Assembly: GCA_964475835.1 (NCBI GenBank)
Contig: CAYYYL010000004.1
Location: 62,001 to 126,000, forward strand
Direction: 5' to 3'
Source of the DNA: JABDCI01 sp964475835
Lineage (GTDB): Bacteria; Verrucomicrobiota; Verrucomicrobiia; JABWAM01
DNA: 64,000 nucleotides
The first letter of the stretch is position 1. Every line of letters begins with the position of its first letter. Position numbers and translations under genes: made by a program. The notes under the pieces were generated by a model, which was given only the letters and a program-made list of their open reading frames with translations, ran no database searches and was not told the DNA's origin. Of this stretch, positions 61,102-64,000 are shown in pieces.

Positions 61102-62631
61102 ATGTCCTCCCTGCCCTGTGTTCTTTTTGAAGATGCCGACCTGCTCGTCGTCCACAAACCCTCCGGCATCGGAACCCATGCCGCCGCCGCCGACGGCCCC
61201 TGGGGAATCGTGGAACTCCTACAACACCAACCTCTCATTCCTGTCAAACTCGGCATCCACCAACGACTCGATCGCGAAACATCAGGGGTCCTGGTCTTTG
61301 CAAAATCGGCGGAGGCCAACCGATCCCTCTCCTCCCAATTCGAAGGTCGCCAGGTGGAGAAGGAATATCTTTTCGTCACCTCCCATCCCCACCCACTCGC
61401 GGAGTGGACCGCCACCGAGCCCATCGAAGGAAAGCCCGCAAAAACCTTTTTCAAACACCTAGACACCTTGCCACACGGCCGTCACCTCTGGATGGCGAAA
61501 CCGGAGACCGGACGCACCCACCAGATCCGCATTCACGCAACCCAGGCAGGTACCCCCATCACGGGCGATGGGGCCACCAGCCCATGGGAACCTCTCCTGC
61601 TCCACGCCCATCGTCTCACACTCGTACATCCAAAAACAAAAAAACGGTGTGCCTTCGAAGCCCCATTGCCCGGCTATTTTCATGAGGACGACATCGAGAA
61701 ACGTCGCGCCCTTTCGGCAGCGGTTCTCCGACAATTCCTCCTGGATACCGGAAAAACAAACGCCTTCCGCCTCCTCCATCGCGAAGGAGACGGTTTTCCC
61801 GGCATCACCGTCGACTCCCTCGGAGACTGGCTCTACCTTGAACAATTTCACCGCAACGCTCCGATTGAGAGCCTGATCGAACATCTTCGGGTGGATGCCC
61901 ACAGGTACCGGGGACTGATCTCCAGCGCCGTGTTCCCCGAGGCTCCACGCATGGAAAAGAAAGTGCTCTGGGGGGAACGCCCGAACCCCTTCCTGATTCT
62001 TGAGAATGGCGTGCACTATCTGCTCGATCCCATGGCTACTGGCAATCCCGGCATTTTTCATGATCAGCGCGAAAACCGACGGCGTCTCATGACTCTCGCG
62101 CAGGGGAAAACCGTCCTCAACCTCTTCGCCTACACGTGTGGATTCTCCGTCGCCGCTGCCATGGGCGGCGCCACGGAAACCGTCAGCGTTGATCTCTCAC
62201 GCAACTACCTGGAGCGCGGACGCAAAAATTTTGAAGCAAACGGGCTTTCCCTCGACACCCACCGTTTTCTGGCGCGCGATGCCCGGCAGGTGCTGAAACA
62301 GAGCCGCGCCCGGGGAGAGACCTTCGACATCCTCATCATCGATCCCCCTTCCTCAGCACGAAGCAAGACAGGAGGACACTTTTCCGTCAAACGTGATCTC
62401 AAGGACCTAGTACGTGAGGCAGCTCTTCTCGTGACAAAAAACGGGTGGCTCTTCGCCTCATGCAATCTGGCGGGTTGGAAAAACAGTGCGTTCCTGGAAT
62501 CTGTGCGAGAAGGCGTGCGCTCGAGTAAACGCCGGATCGCGGAAGAGAAATGGCTGCCCCAACCGTTCGACTTCCCCGCCGTCGAAAATTTTCCACCTTA
62601 TCTCAAATCAGTCTGGATGCGATTGGAGTAG
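61102..62631 (+). CDS. Fusion of RluA-type pseudouridine synthase and RlmI-type rRNA methyltransferase
   Basis: 509 residues, two enzymes in one chain. Residues 1-200: RluA fold with catalytic Asp57 in HQRLDRETSG and TGRTHQIRIH. Residues 205-509: RlmI-like methyltransferase with NAFRLLHREGDGFPGITVDSLGDWLYLEQFH, FHDQRENRR, SAM-binding LNLFAYTCGFSVAAA and IIDPPSSAR. The PUA domain usual at the N-terminus of RlmI is replaced by the synthase, and no S4 domain is seen. It should modify rRNA at two sites or make a doubly modified base; target unknown. Confidence 0.88.
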   Translation: MSSLPCVLFEDADLLVVHKPSGIGTHAAAADGPWGIVELLQHQPLIPVKLGIHQRLDRETSGVLVFAKSAEANRSLSSQFEGRQVEKEYLFVTSHPHPLAEWTATEPIEGKPAKTFFKHLDTLPHGRHLWMAKPETGRTHQIRIHATQAGTPITGDGATSPWEPLLLHAHRLTLVHPKTKKRCAFEAPLPGYFHEDDIEKRRALSAAVLRQFLLDTGKTNAFRLLHREGDGFPGITVDSLGDWLYLEQFHRNAPIESLIEHLRVDAHRYRGLISSAVFPEAPRMEKKVLWGERPNPFLILENGVHYLLDPMATGNPGIFHDQRENRRRLMTLAQGKTVLNLFAYTCGFSVAAAMGGATETVSVDLSRNYLERGRKNFEANGLSLDTHRFLARDARQVLKQSRARGETFDILIIDPPSSARSKTGGHFSVKRDLKDLVREAALLVTKNGWLFASCNLAGWKNSAFLESVREGVRSSKRRIAEEKWLPQPFDFPAVENFPPYLKSVWMRLE

Positions 62632-62677
62632 TTGAAGATGAGTCCTTTTATCATCCGATGTGAAACGAGGGATCGCC

Positions 62678-63082
62678 TTACCCATTCCACTCAAGAACCC
62701 GCTGAAATTCCCGTTCCGTCACCGGCATCACGGAAAGGCGGGACTGCCGGACAAGCGCCATCTGCTTGAGCACCGGGTCGGATTTGATGTGATCGAGCGT
62801 CACCGGTGGTTCCAACGCCCGCCCGGGTTTCAAATCCACACAGCTCCAGTCCCCCTCTTTTGCCGTGGGGTCGCGATACGCCTCTTTCGCGACCGTGGCA
62901 ACACCAACAATCTCCTTACCCTCATTACTGTGATAGAAAAGCACGACGTCGCCGAGCTTCATCGAACGAAGATGATTGCGCGCCTGAAAATTGCGTACCC
63001 CGGTCCATGCCGTGGATCCATCCTTGAGAAATTGCGCCCAGCTGTAGGCCGAGGGTTCGGATTTCACGAGCCAGTAGTTCAT
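62678..63082 (-). CDS. EVE domain protein (PUA-like)
   Basis: 134 residues. MNYWLVKSEPSAYSWAQFLKDGSTAWTGVRNFQARNHLRSMKLGDVVLFYHSN is the classic EVE start, and RALEPPVTLDHIK and RQSRLSVMPVTEREFQRVL complete the fold. EVE domains bind modified bases in DNA or RNA. The frame opens to 63295, but ATG 63082 begins the domain. It is convergent with the fusion enzyme gene. Confidence 0.93.
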   Translation of the reverse strand: MNYWLVKSEPSAYSWAQFLKDGSTAWTGVRNFQARNHLRSMKLGDVVLFYHSNEGKEIVGVATVAKEAYRDPTAKEGDWSCVDLKPGRALEPPVTLDHIKSDPVLKQMALVRQSRLSVMPVTEREFQRVLEWNG

Positions 63083-63262
63083 GCGCAAAGCATACTCTCC
63101 CATCCGCGATGTGGAAAGCCATGGAATGGAGGGTTTTTGTTGGATTCGAAGTCGCACCCCCTTTTCCCCCGCCGGTGCAAAAAAACAGAACTCCCCCATT
63201 CTTGTCGTTACATTCATTCCTGCTGGCTTGACGATCCGACGGACACCCTTCAATCTATACGA

Positions 63263-63715
63263 ATGTCTCTCTACCAATTCCTGCTTCTCCTTCACATCGC
63301 CTTCACCGCCGTATGGTTTGGAGGGTCCCTCGCCAATTCGGGACGTCTGCGCAGGGGCCTCGCTTCAGGGAGCACAGGCGCCAAAATCGCCGTCAGTGAA
63401 ACTGCACGATCATTGAACATTTCCCTTATTTTCGGGATTCTTACCTTTGTGACGGGGCTTTTCCTCGTACTTCAGACGGGTGGATTTGCCACGGCACGGA
63501 AGGGCATCCACATCGCCATGGGCATCACCCTACTCATGATCGTGCTTGAAGGAACAGTGATTCGAAGCACCTTCGGCAAGCTTGCCGGGATCGTCCGCTC
63601 CAGTGACGACGTTTCGGGAGGCGTTTCCTACGTCAAACGACTCGCCATGTTCAGCGGCATCCAGCAACTGTTGTGGCTTATGGTGCTAGGACTGATGGTG
63701 GTGAAGAACTACTGA
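63263..63715 (+). CDS. Small integral membrane protein (DUF2269/CopD-like)
   Basis: 150 residues with four membrane spans (LLLLHIAFTAVWFGGSLA, ISLIFGILTFVTGLFLV, GIHIAMGITLLMIVLEG and IQQLLWLMVLGLMVV). A His in the first span with a following WFGGSL is typical of DUF2269/CopD-like proteins, some of which bind haem or copper. ATG 63263 is chosen because the open frame before it runs antisense to the EVE gene. Function unknown. Confidence 0.72.
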   Translation: MSLYQFLLLLHIAFTAVWFGGSLANSGRLRRGLASGSTGAKIAVSETARSLNISLIFGILTFVTGLFLVLQTGGFATARKGIHIAMGITLLMIVLEGTVIRSTFGKLAGIVRSSDDVSGGVSYVKRLAMFSGIQQLLWLMVLGLMVVKNY

Positions 63716-63733
63716 GCGCAGAAAATAATCGCG

Positions 63734-64000
63734 TCAGATGACCCGCTCATAAGTGCTCAACTCCTGTTTCCAGACAGGAATGCCACAAAAACGATCCCCT
63801 TCGGGACAGATGGGTTTTTGCGAAGCCCGCAGGCGAAGACCACAGGGGGGAAGCAGATATTTTCCAATGCGGGGATTGATTTCCGTCACCTGCCGAGCTT
63901 CATCCACCGCCGCACGCCAGATCTCCTCTTGCGCATTGTAGCAAAGGCGCATGGCACATTTGTGCCAGAGACTCATCAAGTCCGCCGACTCCGTGAAGCG
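63734..64000 (-). CDS. C-terminal part of an unknown protein, cut by window end
   Basis: The frame is open to the last base of the window, so only the final 88 residues are seen. A helical start (AQEEIWRAAVDEARQVTEINPRIGKYL) is followed by a cysteine-containing segment CGLRLRASQKPICPEGDRFCG. The three cysteines could bind metal or a cluster. I do not recognise the family. Confidence 0.5.
   Translation of the reverse strand, partial: RFTESADLMSLWHKCAMRLCYNAQEEIWRAAVDEARQVTEINPRIGKYLLPPCGLRLRASQKPICPEGDRFCGIPVWKQELSTYERVI

Overview
The window looks like a chromosomal segment of a Gram-negative bacterium of the phylum Verrucomicrobiota. This is inferred from four things: a pilM-N-O-P-Q block with a very serine/threonine-rich secretin linker, as in Akkermansia-type pilus loci; short pilins of the GGFTLVEIMIVVAIIGLLAAIAVP type; a giant secreted LamG/Ig/beta-helix protein with DxDxDG calcium loops; and many membrane glycosyltransferase-like proteins carrying TPR tails. 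No rRNA, tRNA, CRISPR array, phage or complete insertion sequence was found.

Layout. 1-2393: end of a branched-chain amino acid ABC transporter (binding protein, livH, livM). 2397-11435: a 2019-residue secreted beta-helix protein, a ferredoxin, a uracil-DNA glycosylase, a LysR regulator and small unknown genes. 11462-12232: livG, cut off from the other liv genes. 12274-15728: an HtrA-like protease followed by an inactive copy of itself, then nuoE. 15720-24259: mfd, a glycine-zipper lipoprotein, a first TMTC-like membrane/TPR protein, rsmI-rnhC and mutY. 24324-28754: a nucleotidyltransferase pair, an aminotransferase and a large FtsX-type permease. 28873-31519: GDP-sugar genes gmd, fcl and a family 2 glycosyltransferase. 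31531-36557: two small heat-shock proteins and two tandem TMTC-like genes. 36605-41492: HNH protein, SWIB protein, nth, a lipoprotein, hom-thrC. 41491-47596: a short inverted-repeat element, two almost identical pilin genes, two multi-spanning membrane proteins and an ankyrin protein. 47580-48713: a DegT-fold sugar enzyme whose PLP lysine is replaced by histidine. 49132-57983: a Phd-type antitoxin, pilM-N-O-P-Q, a fourth TMTC-like gene and a GH26-like protein without catalytic acids. 58066-64000: DnaJ-like protein, Ser/Thr kinase, an RluA-RlmI-type fusion, an EVE protein, a membrane protein and the end of an unknown gene.

The most coherent theme is type IV pilus production joined to surface glycosylation. 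Both pilin copies carry a GG-N10-GC (sigma-54 type) promoter, and about 77 bp upstream of it a pair of GAGAA half-sites exactly 19 bp apart. A third GG-N10-GC site, with a perfect TGGCAC box, lies upstream of the pil operon. The pilins are followed by GT-C/YfhO-like membrane proteins, and the secretin gene is followed by a TMTC-like gene overlapping a GH26-like pseudo-hydrolase. The working idea is a sigma-54-controlled pilus whose subunits, or other secreted proteins, are glycosylated by these membrane enzymes. That link is inference from gene order, not shown by the sequence.
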